Positions 8,568-16,680 of a stretch of DNA of 47,863 nt are shown here, in pieces (the stretch's first letter is position 1; the number at the start of each line of letters is the position of its first letter). Source of the stretch: CAYUET01 sp964443875 (GTDB taxonomy: Bacteria; Auribacterota; JAFGBW01); NCBI GenBank assembly GCA_964443875.1, contig CAYUET010000021.1:1-47863 (forward strand). Reading direction: 5' to 3'. Below the pieces are notes generated by a model. That model was not told where the DNA came from and ran no database searches. It saw nothing but the letters and a program-made list of their open reading frames with translations. The position numbers and the translations under genes were made by a program.

Positions 8568-9637
8568 ATGATTACTGTAGATGTTATCTGCGGGGGACAA
8601 AGCGGGGAACACGAAGTTTCTACGGTTTCCGCTTCCTCTATCGCCAATGGTCTGATTAAGCAGAAAGATAAGTATAGGGTTTATGGGGTTTTTATCACCA
8701 GAGACGGGCAGTGGTTCCGCTCCCCCAGGGCCTTTGACTCTTCGGTGGCGCCGGAGTCCTTTAAAAGCATGGTCTCTGATTCTTTGTGGGTAACGCCTTC
8801 CGTGAACCCCCTTAAAAAAATGTATTTCAATGACAAGGGCGAGGCAGGTGCGCTGCCGGATATCATGTTCCCGGTACTGCACGGAACGAAAGGGGAGGAT
8901 GGGGTCATCCAGGGGCTTTTTGAAATGATGAATATTCCTTATGTAGGCAGCGGAGTGGGGGGGGGAATGTGCGGGATGGACAAAGATATCATGAGAACGC
9001 TTTTTAAGGCAGAAGGACTCCCTCTTCTTCCTTGGCTCAGTTTTGAAAGGGAATACTGGTTCATCAGATCTCTGACCGCATCCCTTTTCCTTTGTTTGTG
9101 AAGCCTGCTAATCTTGGATCTTCTGTGGGGATAAGCAAAGTCTTGAACTCTGAAGAACTGAAGGAAGCCATGAAGCTTGGCTTCCGCTATGACAACAAAG
9201 TGGTGGTGGAGGAAGGCAGAAAAGTGAGAGAAATTGAATGTGCGGTATTGGGAAATCAGAACTGCCGTGCTTCGGTTCCTGGTGAAATTATTCCAGGGGC
9301 TGATTTTTATGATTATGAGGATAAATATCACGGGAATAAAGCCTCTCTTGCCATTCCTGCTCCTCTTTCAGAAACGCTTAAATCGACAATACAAACGTAT
9401 GCGGTAAGAGCCTTTAAAGCGGTTCAGGCTCAGGGGTTGTCGAGGGTGGATTTTTTTATTTGTAAAAACTCCGGAGAGGTTTTTGTCAATGAGATCAACA
9501 CCTTTCCGGGCTTTACACAAATCAGCATGTATCCCAAATTATGGGAAGCTTCCGGTATTGCTTTTAATGACCTTTTGAGTCAGCTGATTGATCTTGGTTT
9601 CGAACATTACAGGAGGAGCAGCCGTTTATCTGTTTAA
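8568..9637 (+). pseudogene. ddl: D-alanine--D-alanine ligase, interrupted by a single-base frameshift
   Basis: Ddl joins two D-alanines for peptidoglycan precursors and belongs to the ATP-grasp enzymes. The first frame (8568 to about 9059) has GGQSGEHEVS, LHGTKGEDGVIQG and GMDKD. The second frame, from about 9059, reads VHQISDRIPFPLFVKPANLGSSVG and continues to the metal-binding VNEINTFPGFT. Together they give about 356 residues, the full family length. One lost G after TGG at 9057-9059 explains the break: restoring it joins EYW directly to VHQ. The first frame otherwise ends at 9101. No slippery heptamer is present. Either it is a recent mutation with another ddl elsewhere, or a sequence error. 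It closes the metK operon. Confidence 0.88.
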
Positions 9638-9653
9638 TCATACGAGAATGTCC

Positions 9654-9682
9654 TTTTCAGATTTTTGTTTTTTTTATATAAT
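9654..9682 (+). promoter_or_regulatory. Candidate sigma-70 promoter for the pilus-assembly cluster
   Basis: TTTTCA at 9654-9659 and a perfect TATAAT at 9677-9682 are separated by 17 bp in the 94-bp gap between ddl and the MshEN gene. The start codon lies about 58 bp further on. Confidence 0.45.
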
Positions 9683-9740
9683 CGAACGTTTGCAATGGGA
9701 TGTAATTAAGAAAACTTCATATTAAAATAGGATGCGGTTC

Positions 9741-10181
9741 ATGGCTCAGCGAATCATAAAAAAGAGAATTGGTGAATTACTTATTGAATCCGGTAAAATA
9801 AACCAGGCAGATCTGGATAAGGCTTTGGAAAAACAGAAGACTTCAAGTAAGAAAGTCGGTGAAATTCTCGTTGAAATGGGACTTGTGCAGGAAGAGGATC
9901 TGATTGTTAATCTGGCCATACAGTTTCAAGTCCCTTTTATCAAGATTGAAAATTACCAGATTTCAAAAGATATTTTAGGCATTATCCCAAAAGGACTGGC
10001 CATCAAATATTCCTGCATTCCCCTCGATAAGATAGGCGATCTTGTCTCTTTTGTCGTTTCAGATCCCGGAAACATGTATGACCTGAAACAGCAGGAATCT
10101 TTTTTGAATTGTAAAATGCAGTTTTTCGTTACAACCCCTTCCAGTTTGAAAAAAGCCATTCAAACCCATTATGGAGCATAA
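9741..10181 (+). CDS. Stand-alone MshEN domain protein (GspE/PilB N-terminal domain)
   Basis: The 147-residue protein matches only the N-terminal MshEN (T2SSE_N) domain of PilB/GspE ATPases and has no ATPase part. Two copies of the nucleotide-binding motif are visible: RIGELLIESGKI near residue 10 and KVGEILVEMGLV near residue 38. In MshE this kind of domain binds cyclic di-GMP. I prefer the ATG at 9741 to the one at 9732 because AGGA lies eight bases upstream. It sits six bases before pilB and resembles that protein's first 145 residues, so it may be a product of domain duplication. A regulatory role in pilus assembly is inference. Confidence 0.8.
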   Translation: MAQRIIKKRIGELLIESGKINQADLDKALEKQKTSSKKVGEILVEMGLVQEEDLIVNLAIQFQVPFIKIENYQISKDILGIIPKGLAIKYSCIPLDKIGDLVSFVVSDPGNMYDLKQQESFLNCKMQFFVTTPSSLKKAIQTHYGA

Positions 10182-10187
10182 GAGACA

Positions 10188-11924
10188 ATGATGGCATCGA
10201 TGAAAGAGAAACTTGGAAAGATAATCCTTGATAAGGGGCTGATTTCTGAAACTCAGCTCCGTGAAGCAGAGGAACTTCAGAAAAAAACCGGGGAAAAGCT
10301 TTCAAAGATACTGGTCAAACAGGGAATCATTGAAGAAAAAAAATTGATTGGAGCACTGGGTGAACATCTGGGAATTCCTCCGATTGATCTGACGAAACTA
10401 AAAATTGACGGCGAGGTCATCGAACTGGTCCCTCAGAATGTCTGTGAGTTTTACAGCATTATTCCTGTGGCAAAAATCGGAAATGCCCTTTCCGTAGCCA
10501 TGTCGGATCCTCTCAATGTTTTTGCAATCGATGACATCAAGCTCATGACCGGAATGGAGATTGTTCCGACCATCGCCTCTGAAGGTGACATTCTGGAAGT
10601 GCTCAAACATTATTATGCCAGCAAAAGCGGAATGACCGAGGTTGTGGATGATGTTGAAGATGTTGAATCCCAGGAAAAAAAATCCGATGAAATGGATCTG
10701 GATAAACTCGCCGGTGACGGCGATGAGGCTCCTGTTGTCAAAATAGTGAATATCATCCTTAAAGAGGCGATTGAAGGAAAAGCAAGCGATATTCATATTG
10801 AACCTTTTGAACATGCTATCAGCATCCGTTACCGCATAGACGGTGTTCTTCATCCCCGGGTTTCCCCTCCGAAAGCCCTGCAGAATGCCATTATTTCCCG
10901 TATGAAAATTATGGCCAAACTGGATATTTCAGAACGCAGGCTTCCCCAGGACGGAAGGTTCCGGATTAAGCTGAAAGGGAAAAATATTGATTTCCGTTTT
11001 TCCACCCTTCCCTGTGTTTTTGGTGAAAAGATCGTGATGCGTATTCTGGATAAAAGTTCCTTAAACCTAGATCTGGGCAAGCTGGGGTTTTCACCGAGCA
11101 GTCTTGCGATTTTTCAGGAAGGTCTGAAGCGAAGCTACGGAATGGTGCTGGTCACAGGGCCTACCGGATCAGGAAAAACAACCACCCTTTATTCGGCTCT
11201 TTCTCAGCTCAACAAGCCGGAACATAATATTATCACGGTTGAAGATCCTGTGGAATATCAGCTCCAGGGAATTAATCAGGTTCAGTGCAATTCGGAAATC
11301 GGGTTGACGTTTGCCGCCTCCCTCCGTTCCATTCTGCGTCAGGATCCAGACATCATCATGATTGGTGAGATAAGAGATTTTGAAACTGCTGATATCGGGG
11401 TAAAAGCCGCTTTAACCGGTCATCTTGTTTTGAGCACCCTGCACACAAATGACGCCCCCGGTGCCATTGCCCGTCTGGATGACATGGGGATCGAACCCTT
11501 TTTGATTGCAACCTCTGTGGTTTGCATTCAGGCCCAGCGTCTTGCCCGTAAAATTTGTTCAAAGTGCAAGGAGCCTGTTCCCATTGACCGTGAAGTGCTC
11601 ATGCGTTCACAGCTTCCTGAGAAATATTATGATGATCCGAATTTTATTACCTATAAAGGAAAAGGATGCAGAGCCTGCAGTAATACCGGGTATTCAGGCC
11701 GTTTATCCACTGTTGAGGTTTTTGCCATTACGGATGAAATCCGCAAGCTGATCGTATTGAGAAAATCCGGGGATATCATAAAAAAAGCAGCCATTGAGCA
11801 TGGAATGCTGACCCTTCGAATGGCGGCTTTAAAGCACGTGGTTGATGGTTTGGTGCCTCTGGAAGAAGCGTTGAGGATTTCCTCTCCGGATGAATTGGAG
11901 GGTGTTACGGTTCCTGAATTTTAA
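10188..11924 (+). CDS. pilB: Type IV pilus / type II secretion assembly ATPase (PilB/GspE)
   Basis: This is the hexameric cytoplasmic ATPase that drives pilin polymerisation. Domains in 578 residues: MshEN (1-145), an acidic linker (150-180), and the core ATPase. Walker A is GPTGSGKT (324-331). The Asp box includes VEDPVEY. Walker B is DIIMIGEIRD (388-397), followed by the His box LSTLHTNDA. The zinc tetracysteine is intact (CSKC 457-460 and CRAC 494-497). pilC follows 30 bp downstream. No PilT-like retraction ATPase is in the window. Whether it serves pili or type II secretion is open, but the two pilins at 20562-21406 favour pili. Confidence 0.93.
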   Translation: MMASMKEKLGKIILDKGLISETQLREAEELQKKTGEKLSKILVKQGIIEEKKLIGALGEHLGIPPIDLTKLKIDGEVIELVPQNVCEFYSIIPVAKIGNALSVAMSDPLNVFAIDDIKLMTGMEIVPTIASEGDILEVLKHYYASKSGMTEVVDDVEDVESQEKKSDEMDLDKLAGDGDEAPVVKIVNIILKEAIEGKASDIHIEPFEHAISIRYRIDGVLHPRVSPPKALQNAIISRMKIMAKLDISERRLPQDGRFRIKLKGKNIDFRFSTLPCVFGEKIVMRILDKSSLNLDLGKLGFSPSSLAIFQEGLKRSYGMVLVTGPTGSGKTTTLYSALSQLNKPEHNIITVEDPVEYQLQGINQVQCNSEIGLTFAASLRSILRQDPDIIMIGEIRDFETADIGVKAALTGHLVLSTLHTNDAPGAIARLDDMGIEPFLIATSVVCIQAQRLARKICSKCKEPVPIDREVLMRSQLPEKYYDDPNFITYKGKGCRACSNTGYSGRLSTVEVFAITDEIRKLIVLRKSGDIIKKAAIEHGMLTLRMAALKHVVDGLVPLEEALRISSPDELEGVTVPEF

Positions 11925-11954
11925 TTTCGATATTTTGCGTGAAAGGGAAAAATT

Positions 11955-13154
11955 ATGCCATTGTTTCAATATGTTGTAAAATCAGGGGAGGGGCAGACAG
12001 TCCAGGGAACTCTTGATGCAGCCAATGAAGGTGATGTTGTCAATGAACTCCGCACCCGCGGATTTCTGATTTTAGAGATTAAAAGAGCCAAGGACACGAA
12101 AGTCACCAAATCGAAAAAAAAGGTCAGTACGGATGATGTGGTGACGTTTACAAGGCAGATGTCGACCATGATTGATGCGGGTCTTCCTCTACTTCAGGCG
12201 CTGCATATCATGACCGAACAGATGGATAATCTGAACTTCAGGGAGATCATTCGGGAGGTCGCGGGCGATATTGAGTCCGGATCTTCCCTTTCCGAAGCCA
12301 TGGCAAAGCATCCCAAATGTTTCGACCGCCTCTATTGCTCCATGATAAAAGTGGGGGAAGCCAGCGGTATGTTTGCCGAGATTTTAAATAAGGTAGCAAC
12401 CTACATGGAAGATGCTGCAAAATTGAAGAGAAAGGTAAAATCTGCCATGGTTTATCCTTCCGTGGTCAGCGGTATGGCGGTATTTATCACCCTGTTTCTA
12501 TTGATCAAAATAGTCCCGGTTTTTAAGGAGATTTTTGAGGGTTTTGGTTCCGCCTTACCCCCTCCTACTCAGTTTGTTGTCACCTTGAGCGAAATCGTCC
12601 GTTCATATTTTCTTCTGGTCGTATTTATTATTGTGGCGATTGTGATTGCCAGCAAGATGTATTATAAAACAGAAAGCGGAAGGATGTTTTTTGATACCCT
12701 GGTTTTTAAAGTTCCTGTGTTCGGGGAAATATTAAAGAAAGCGGCCTTGTCCCGGTTTACCAAGACCCTGGGAACCCTCATTTCAAGCGGGGTCCCCATG
12801 ATTCAAAGCATGGAAATTGTTCAGAGTGTCGCCGGGAATGCCACAATTGAATACGCGATCCGCAATGTCACCAAAAAAATCATGCAGGGGGAGGGTGTTG
12901 CAACGCCTTTGAGCGATGCGAAAATATTCCCCCCCATGGTTGTTCGAATGGTGGATGTCGGAGAAAGAACCGGAAAACTTGATCTGATGCTTCAGAAAAT
13001 TTCCGAATTTTATGATGATCAAGTGAACAATGCCGTGGCTGCCCTGACTTCGCTGATTGAGCCTTTGCTGATCGGATTTTTAGGCGTGGTTGTCGGAGGC
13101 ATTGTGGTCTGTATGTTCATGCCTATTTTTAAATTGTCTTCTGTGGTGAACTGA
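11955..13154 (+). CDS. pilC: Inner-membrane platform protein PilC/GspF
   Basis: PilC anchors the assembly ATPase and lifts pilins from the inner membrane. The 399-residue protein has the usual layout: a short N-terminal region, two T2SSF domains (about 65-190 and 270-390) with the repeated FTRQMSTMIDAGLPLLQAL and FTKTLGTLISSGVPMIQSM motifs, and three membrane segments (near 170-190, 215-235 and 365-390). The ending PIFKLSSVV is typical. It is in an operon with pilB and a PilS-like kinase. Confidence 0.94.
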   Translation: MPLFQYVVKSGEGQTVQGTLDAANEGDVVNELRTRGFLILEIKRAKDTKVTKSKKKVSTDDVVTFTRQMSTMIDAGLPLLQALHIMTEQMDNLNFREIIREVAGDIESGSSLSEAMAKHPKCFDRLYCSMIKVGEASGMFAEILNKVATYMEDAAKLKRKVKSAMVYPSVVSGMAVFITLFLLIKIVPVFKEIFEGFGSALPPPTQFVVTLSEIVRSYFLLVVFIIVAIVIASKMYYKTESGRMFFDTLVFKVPVFGEILKKAALSRFTKTLGTLISSGVPMIQSMEIVQSVAGNATIEYAIRNVTKKIMQGEGVATPLSDAKIFPPMVVRMVDVGERTGKLDLMLQKISEFYDDQVNNAVAALTSLIEPLLIGFLGVVVGGIVVCMFMPIFKLSSVVN

Positions 13155-13198
13155 AAATATTTTTACCCCGTAAATAAAACAAATTACATGGGAAGGAT

Positions 13199-14815
13199 AT
13201 GCGCCCGCTATTCCGGTTGAATTTCAGAGGTCTTGTTTATTTCAAGCTGATCCTGTTCTTTTTAATCATTTTTTTCGGGCTGTTTTTTTTCCGGGTTGAA
13301 AATCACGGTTTTTATTACAGCATCACGGGACTGTTTCTGTTAAGCATATTTTTTATTTTTATCAATCTTTTTTCCCGGATTTCCGAGCAGACACAGGTCG
13401 TTATAAAGATTATTCTGGATACGGTTTTTGAAAATGTCCTGATTCTCTACTCAGGGGGATTGGACTCTCCCTTTATTTTTCTTTTAATCCTGGATTTGTT
13501 CTGCGGAGCCTACATTTTGCCCGCTTTTAAAATGCTGATACTCTCCGGCCTGATCTCTGTCTTTTATGCTTTGTTTACCACTTTAAGTTATCTGAAATTT
13601 CTTCCCGCCTTTCTTATTGTCAGGGAGGATCTGATTCCTTCCCCGGAAATTTATTTTTATTATGCGGTTATCATGCGCGTCATTATTTTTTTTACAATGG
13701 GTTACCTGGCTTCAGAATTAAGCCGGAGACTTTCATCCCAGCTTGCCAGGCTCGAACAGATGCAGCATCTGACCGAACACATTCTTTTTCAGATGCAGAC
13801 CGGTCTGGTTACCGTTGATTCAACAGATCAAATCATTTATGCCAATAAGGCCGCCTCAGTCCTTCTGGGAATTCCCCTTGAAACACTAATGGAGTGTGAT
13901 TGGAAATCCATTTTTTACCAGGGGGTTAAGGGGGACAATGAGGAGCTTCTTTATAACCAGATTTATTCGGGCGAGCGTTTGGAAATTTTGTTTAAGCGGA
14001 AGGATGGAAAACAGATCCCCTTGGGATTCAGTATTTCTGAGTTTATTGACGGAGAGATGAGAATTCATGGAAACACGATCGTGTTCAGGGACCTTACTTT
14101 ATACAAAGAAATGGAGAAACTCCGTCTTGAGCAGAAAAAAATGAAAACCGTGGGAGAACTGGCCGCAACCATGGCCCATGAGATTAAGAATCCGCTGGCT
14201 TCCATTTGCGGCTCTCTGGAAGTTCTTAAGGAAACTCAAACCTTTGTCGATGTCAAATCAAAGAAAATGGTGGATGTCATTCTCAAGGAATCTGAGCGGC
14301 TTGCGCGGACATTGAGTGAGTTTTTAACTTTTTCCGGAGAATTGAATTTAAAGCTGCAGAAAAGGGATTTGAAGGTTTTGATAGAGGAGGTTCTGATGCT
14401 TTTAGGAAATCATTCCGATAAAAGACCTGAAATAAAGCTCGGGCTCCGCTGTGAAGGGAAAAAGGATTTTATTGCTGAAATTGATGAGGATTATTTTAAA
14501 CAGGTGATCCATAATCTTGTTTTAAATGGCCTTCAATCCATTGAAGGCGCCGGATCTGTTACGGTTAATCTGACGCATTCTGTTGCGGAAAATAAGTATG
14601 CCGTGGAGATTGTGGACACAGGAAAAGGCATTTCACACGAAGTGCGGAAGGATCTGTTCAAACCTTTTTTTACAACCCGTTCCAAGGGAATAGGGCTGGG
14701 ATTAAATATCTGCATGAAGATCGCTGAAAAACACGGCTGGGAACTCGGCCTTCAGCCTTCCTTGCCCAAAGGATCGGTTTTTACACTGCATATTCCCTTA
14801 TCCGCTAAGCGTTAA
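13199..14815 (+). CDS. PilS-like membrane sensor histidine kinase
   Basis: The 538-residue protein has about six membrane helices in residues 12-172 like PilS, a coiled stretch, a PAS domain (about 195-300), a HisKA box with phospho-acceptor His327 in MAHEIKNP, and a HATPase domain (N-box near Asn443, DTGKG 473-477, GIGLGL 497-502). It should autophosphorylate and pass phosphate to a response regulator. PilS normally pairs with the sigma-54 activator PilR, but no regulator gene follows it; the next gene is a tRNA 296 bp away. It is therefore an orphan kinase here. The operon position suggests pilus control. Confidence 0.85.
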   Translation: MRPLFRLNFRGLVYFKLILFFLIIFFGLFFFRVENHGFYYSITGLFLLSIFFIFINLFSRISEQTQVVIKIILDTVFENVLILYSGGLDSPFIFLLILDLFCGAYILPAFKMLILSGLISVFYALFTTLSYLKFLPAFLIVREDLIPSPEIYFYYAVIMRVIIFFTMGYLASELSRRLSSQLARLEQMQHLTEHILFQMQTGLVTVDSTDQIIYANKAASVLLGIPLETLMECDWKSIFYQGVKGDNEELLYNQIYSGERLEILFKRKDGKQIPLGFSISEFIDGEMRIHGNTIVFRDLTLYKEMEKLRLEQKKMKTVGELAATMAHEIKNPLASICGSLEVLKETQTFVDVKSKKMVDVILKESERLARTLSEFLTFSGELNLKLQKRDLKVLIEEVLMLLGNHSDKRPEIKLGLRCEGKKDFIAEIDEDYFKQVIHNLVLNGLQSIEGAGSVTVNLTHSVAENKYAVEIVDTGKGISHEVRKDLFKPFFTTRSKGIGLGLNICMKIAEKHGWELGLQPSLPKGSVFTLHIPLSAKR

Positions 14816-14836
14816 CCTGAATTTTGTACATAAGCG

Positions 14837-14862
14837 ACAAATATTTGCGATGCAATATTTGT
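14837..14862. other. Hairpin downstream of the PilS-like gene
   Basis: ACAAATATT (14837-14845) and AATATTTGT (14854-14862) are perfect 9-bp arms with an inner TGC/GCA pairing. No T-run follows, so it is not a standard terminator. It could be an operator, an mRNA-end stabiliser or a weak stop. The rest of 14863-15068 shows nothing I can assign. Confidence 0.4.
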
Positions 14863-15068
14863 TTGACGGAGGAATAACAGGTTTGCGCAGTCAAAAGATT
14901 GTCTTTTATCTGGATGCATGATGGGGTACAATTTGTCCTTTGAGATTCGGGCTTCTTTTTATCCTCGAATAATACTTGTTTATCGGGTTAAATAGTTTTT
15001 AGGACATTCTCAGTTGTCAACAGCAGAAAGATATGCAAAAATGTCCATCCAAAATTAGGAAGATGCTG

Positions 15069-15097
15069 TTGAAAATTGGCATAATAAGACTTAATTT
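15069..15097 (+). promoter_or_regulatory. Candidate promoter for tRNA-Leu(UAG)
   Basis: TTGAAA at 15069-15074 and TAATTT at 15092-15097 are 17 bp apart. Transcription would start near 15104, about eight bases before the mature tRNA. Confidence 0.4.
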
Positions 15098-15111
15098 TTA
15101 ATTTTCTCTAT

Positions 15112-15192
15112 GCGAAAGTGGCGGAATTGGCAGACGCACCAGATTTAGGTTCTGGCGGGATGACCGTAGGGGTTCGAGTCCCCTCTTTCGCA
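15112..15192 (+). tRNA. tRNA-Leu (anticodon UAG)
   Basis: An 81-nt tRNA with a long variable arm typical of leucine. The acceptor stem pairs GCGAAAG (15112-15118) with CTTTCGC (15185-15191), and the discriminator is A. The anticodon stem CCAGA/TCTGG encloses the loop TTTAGGT, giving UAG. The T loop GGTTCGAGTCC is canonical. The terminal CCA is not encoded. It lies upstream of the flagellin gene with its own likely promoter. Confidence 0.95.
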
Positions 15193-15303
15193 TCTCCCCT
15201 TTCTTCAATCCCTATTATTAAGAAAATCATGTACACGATGCTGATTTAAAAAAATCATTAATAAAATGCTGATTTTTAAAAAAGTATTTTTTTAAAAAAA
15301 CTC

Positions 15304-15331
15304 TAAAGTATCATCTCTGATTGCCCGATAG
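15304..15331 (+). promoter_or_regulatory. Sigma-28 (FliA)-type promoter of flagellin
   Basis: TAAAGTAT at 15304-15311 and CCCGATAG at 15324-15331, 12 bp apart, match the FliA consensus TAAAGTTT and GCCGATAA. Transcription would start near 15338, giving a leader of about 127 nt. Upstream (15238-15275) the AT-rich region contains two direct copies of ATGCTGATTT. Confidence 0.65.
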
Positions 15332-15419
15332 AATAACTGGTTAAAAGATCGATCAAATAACCAAAATAGAGTCCAGAGTGGATTCTGTCTGTATGCATTA
15401 AAGTATATAGAGTAGTAAA

Positions 15420-15460
15420 TGTAACAAGGATGTTACAAAACAAGTATCAAGGAGGATACT
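15420..15460 (+). promoter_or_regulatory. Two CsrA-type hairpins in the flagellin leader, the second containing the ribosome-binding site
   Basis: Hairpin 1 (15420-15437) has perfect 7-bp arms TGTAACA/TGTTACA around the loop AGGA. It contains ACAAGGATGT, which fits the 3' ten bases of the CsrA SELEX consensus (RUACARGGAUGU). Hairpin 2 (15443-15460) has perfect 6-bp arms AGTATC/GATACT around the loop AAGGAG, which is the Shine-Dalgarno sequence, 4 bases before the ATG at 15465. The GGA triplets are about 23 nt apart, a distance a CsrA dimer can bridge. A bound dimer would block translation, as known for the Bacillus hag leader. No csrA or fliW gene is in the window. Confidence 0.7.
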
Positions 15461-15464
15461 AATT

Positions 15465-16304
15465 ATGGGTGATCTATCCAGAATTAATACGAACGTTGCC
15501 GCGTTAAAAGCGTTCTTGACTTTAAATACCGTTAACTCGAAAATTTTAAAGTATCAGGAACAGATTTCAACCGGTAAAATGATTAACAGAGCTTCTGATG
15601 ATCCGTCTGGTTACTATGCTGCGAAAACGTTGAACAGAGATATTAATATCAGAAATAAAAAGACCCTGCAGATTGAGCGGGGTATCAACTTTTTGCAGTC
15701 AAATTCAACCAAACTGAACACAGTTGCTGATCTGCTTCTTGAAATTTCCGGTCTTGCTTCGTCAGCCAATTCAGGTGCTGTATCTTCAGCTGAAAAGTCC
15801 GCTATTCAGCTGGATATTAAGCAATTGTGTTTGGAAATCACGAATATTATGCAGTCCGGTGTTTCCACCAAAATCTACAGTGGGTTTTCACTGGGTGATC
15901 TGGAAAATGTTTATGTATCCGGAACAAGTGCTGCTGGAGGAACAAGAGCTTCCAGATTCAATACAGATCCTTTGGTGAATTTAGGTATTGACGGTACAAA
16001 TATCAATGTGAGTGCCGGCGGAGATGCAGCCGGATCAATCACAAGAGTTAGTACTGCTTTGGAAAGTATTCTTGAACACAATGAGCAATTAGGTTCTTAT
16101 ATCCGCAGACTTCAGTTTGAAAAATCCGATGCTGAAACTGAAATTGTGGACTTAAAAGCCTCTTTGGCTACAATTCAGGATGCTGACCTTGCCGAAGTTC
16201 AGCTGGAATTGACCAAGAGTCAGATTCTTCAGCAAACTGCTTTAGCTATGTTAGCTCAGGCCAATAGCGCTCCGCAGTCCATTTTAACATTGTTCGGCGG
16301 ATAA
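15465..16304 (+). CDS. hag: Flagellin
   Basis: Flagellin forms the filament and is exported through the flagellar type III apparatus. The 279 residues are the short form with only the conserved D0/D1 domains. The N-terminal signature runs from INTNVAALKA to STGKMINRASDDPSG, and the C-terminal coil ends QQTALAMLAQANSAPQSIL. The surface-exposed D2/D3 region is nearly absent, replaced by a small Gly/Ser/Ala-rich part at residues 145-185. A single Cys lies near residue 123. It has its own sigma-28-type promoter and terminator, so it is monocistronic, with fliD and fliS as a separate unit downstream. Confidence 0.95.
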   Translation: MGDLSRINTNVAALKAFLTLNTVNSKILKYQEQISTGKMINRASDDPSGYYAAKTLNRDINIRNKKTLQIERGINFLQSNSTKLNTVADLLLEISGLASSANSGAVSSAEKSAIQLDIKQLCLEITNIMQSGVSTKIYSGFSLGDLENVYVSGTSAAGGTRASRFNTDPLVNLGIDGTNINVSAGGDAAGSITRVSTALESILEHNEQLGSYIRRLQFEKSDAETEIVDLKASLATIQDADLAEVQLELTKSQILQQTALAMLAQANSAPQSILTLFGG

Positions 16305-16324
16305 TTTCGGTTCGTTTTTTGGTT

Positions 16325-16368
16325 AATAATAAACTGCACTCCTTATGGGGTGCAGTTTATTATTTTTT
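16325..16368 (+). terminator. Rho-independent terminator of the flagellin gene
   Basis: A perfect 15-bp stem (AATAATAAACTGCAC, 16325-16339, with its complement at 16350-16364), extended inward by CC/GG pairs, is followed by TTTT. It lies 21 bp after the flagellin stop. Confidence 0.92.
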
Positions 16369-16589
16369 AAGGTTTCATTTTGACTTCAGATATTTCTCCT
16401 CTTTAAGATTTCAGTTTCTATTCTTTTTTATCAAGTTTCATTTTTTCTCTTTTCCATGACTTGCTGTTTCTTTTTTTTCTTTATTCGAATATTGAAAATT
16501 TTCCTGGCTACAAAAGCAAAAAACCGGATTGAAGCCTATGAGTTATAAGCGATCCAGGGGTTCAATTTAAAAAAGTTATAAAATACCGC

Positions 16590-16616
16590 TTTAGATATTA
16601 CAAAAAATGCCGATAT
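16590..16616 (+). promoter_or_regulatory. Sigma-28-like promoter of fliD-fliS
   Basis: GCCGATAT at 16609-16616 matches the FliA -10 box at seven of eight positions. The -35 region (TTTAGATA, 16590-16597, 11 bp away) is weak. A start near 16623 would give a leader of about 58 nt. The rest of the 375-bp gap from flagellin (16369-16589) is T-rich with no other recognisable feature. Confidence 0.5.
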
Positions 16617-16680
16617 GAAAGAAGAGAAAACGGTTGAGGTTTTAGGCTGTGTTTTAAAGTTTAAATAAAGGCAATGAATT

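Noticed and set aside
8957..8965. Nine-G run as the cause of the ddl frameshift
   Set aside because: The family pattern continues in the same frame across the run (GSGV to GMDKD), so the break is later, near 9059.
9050..9101. Programmed frameshift in ddl
   Set aside because: No slippery heptamer, internal Shine-Dalgarno element or downstream hairpin is visible.
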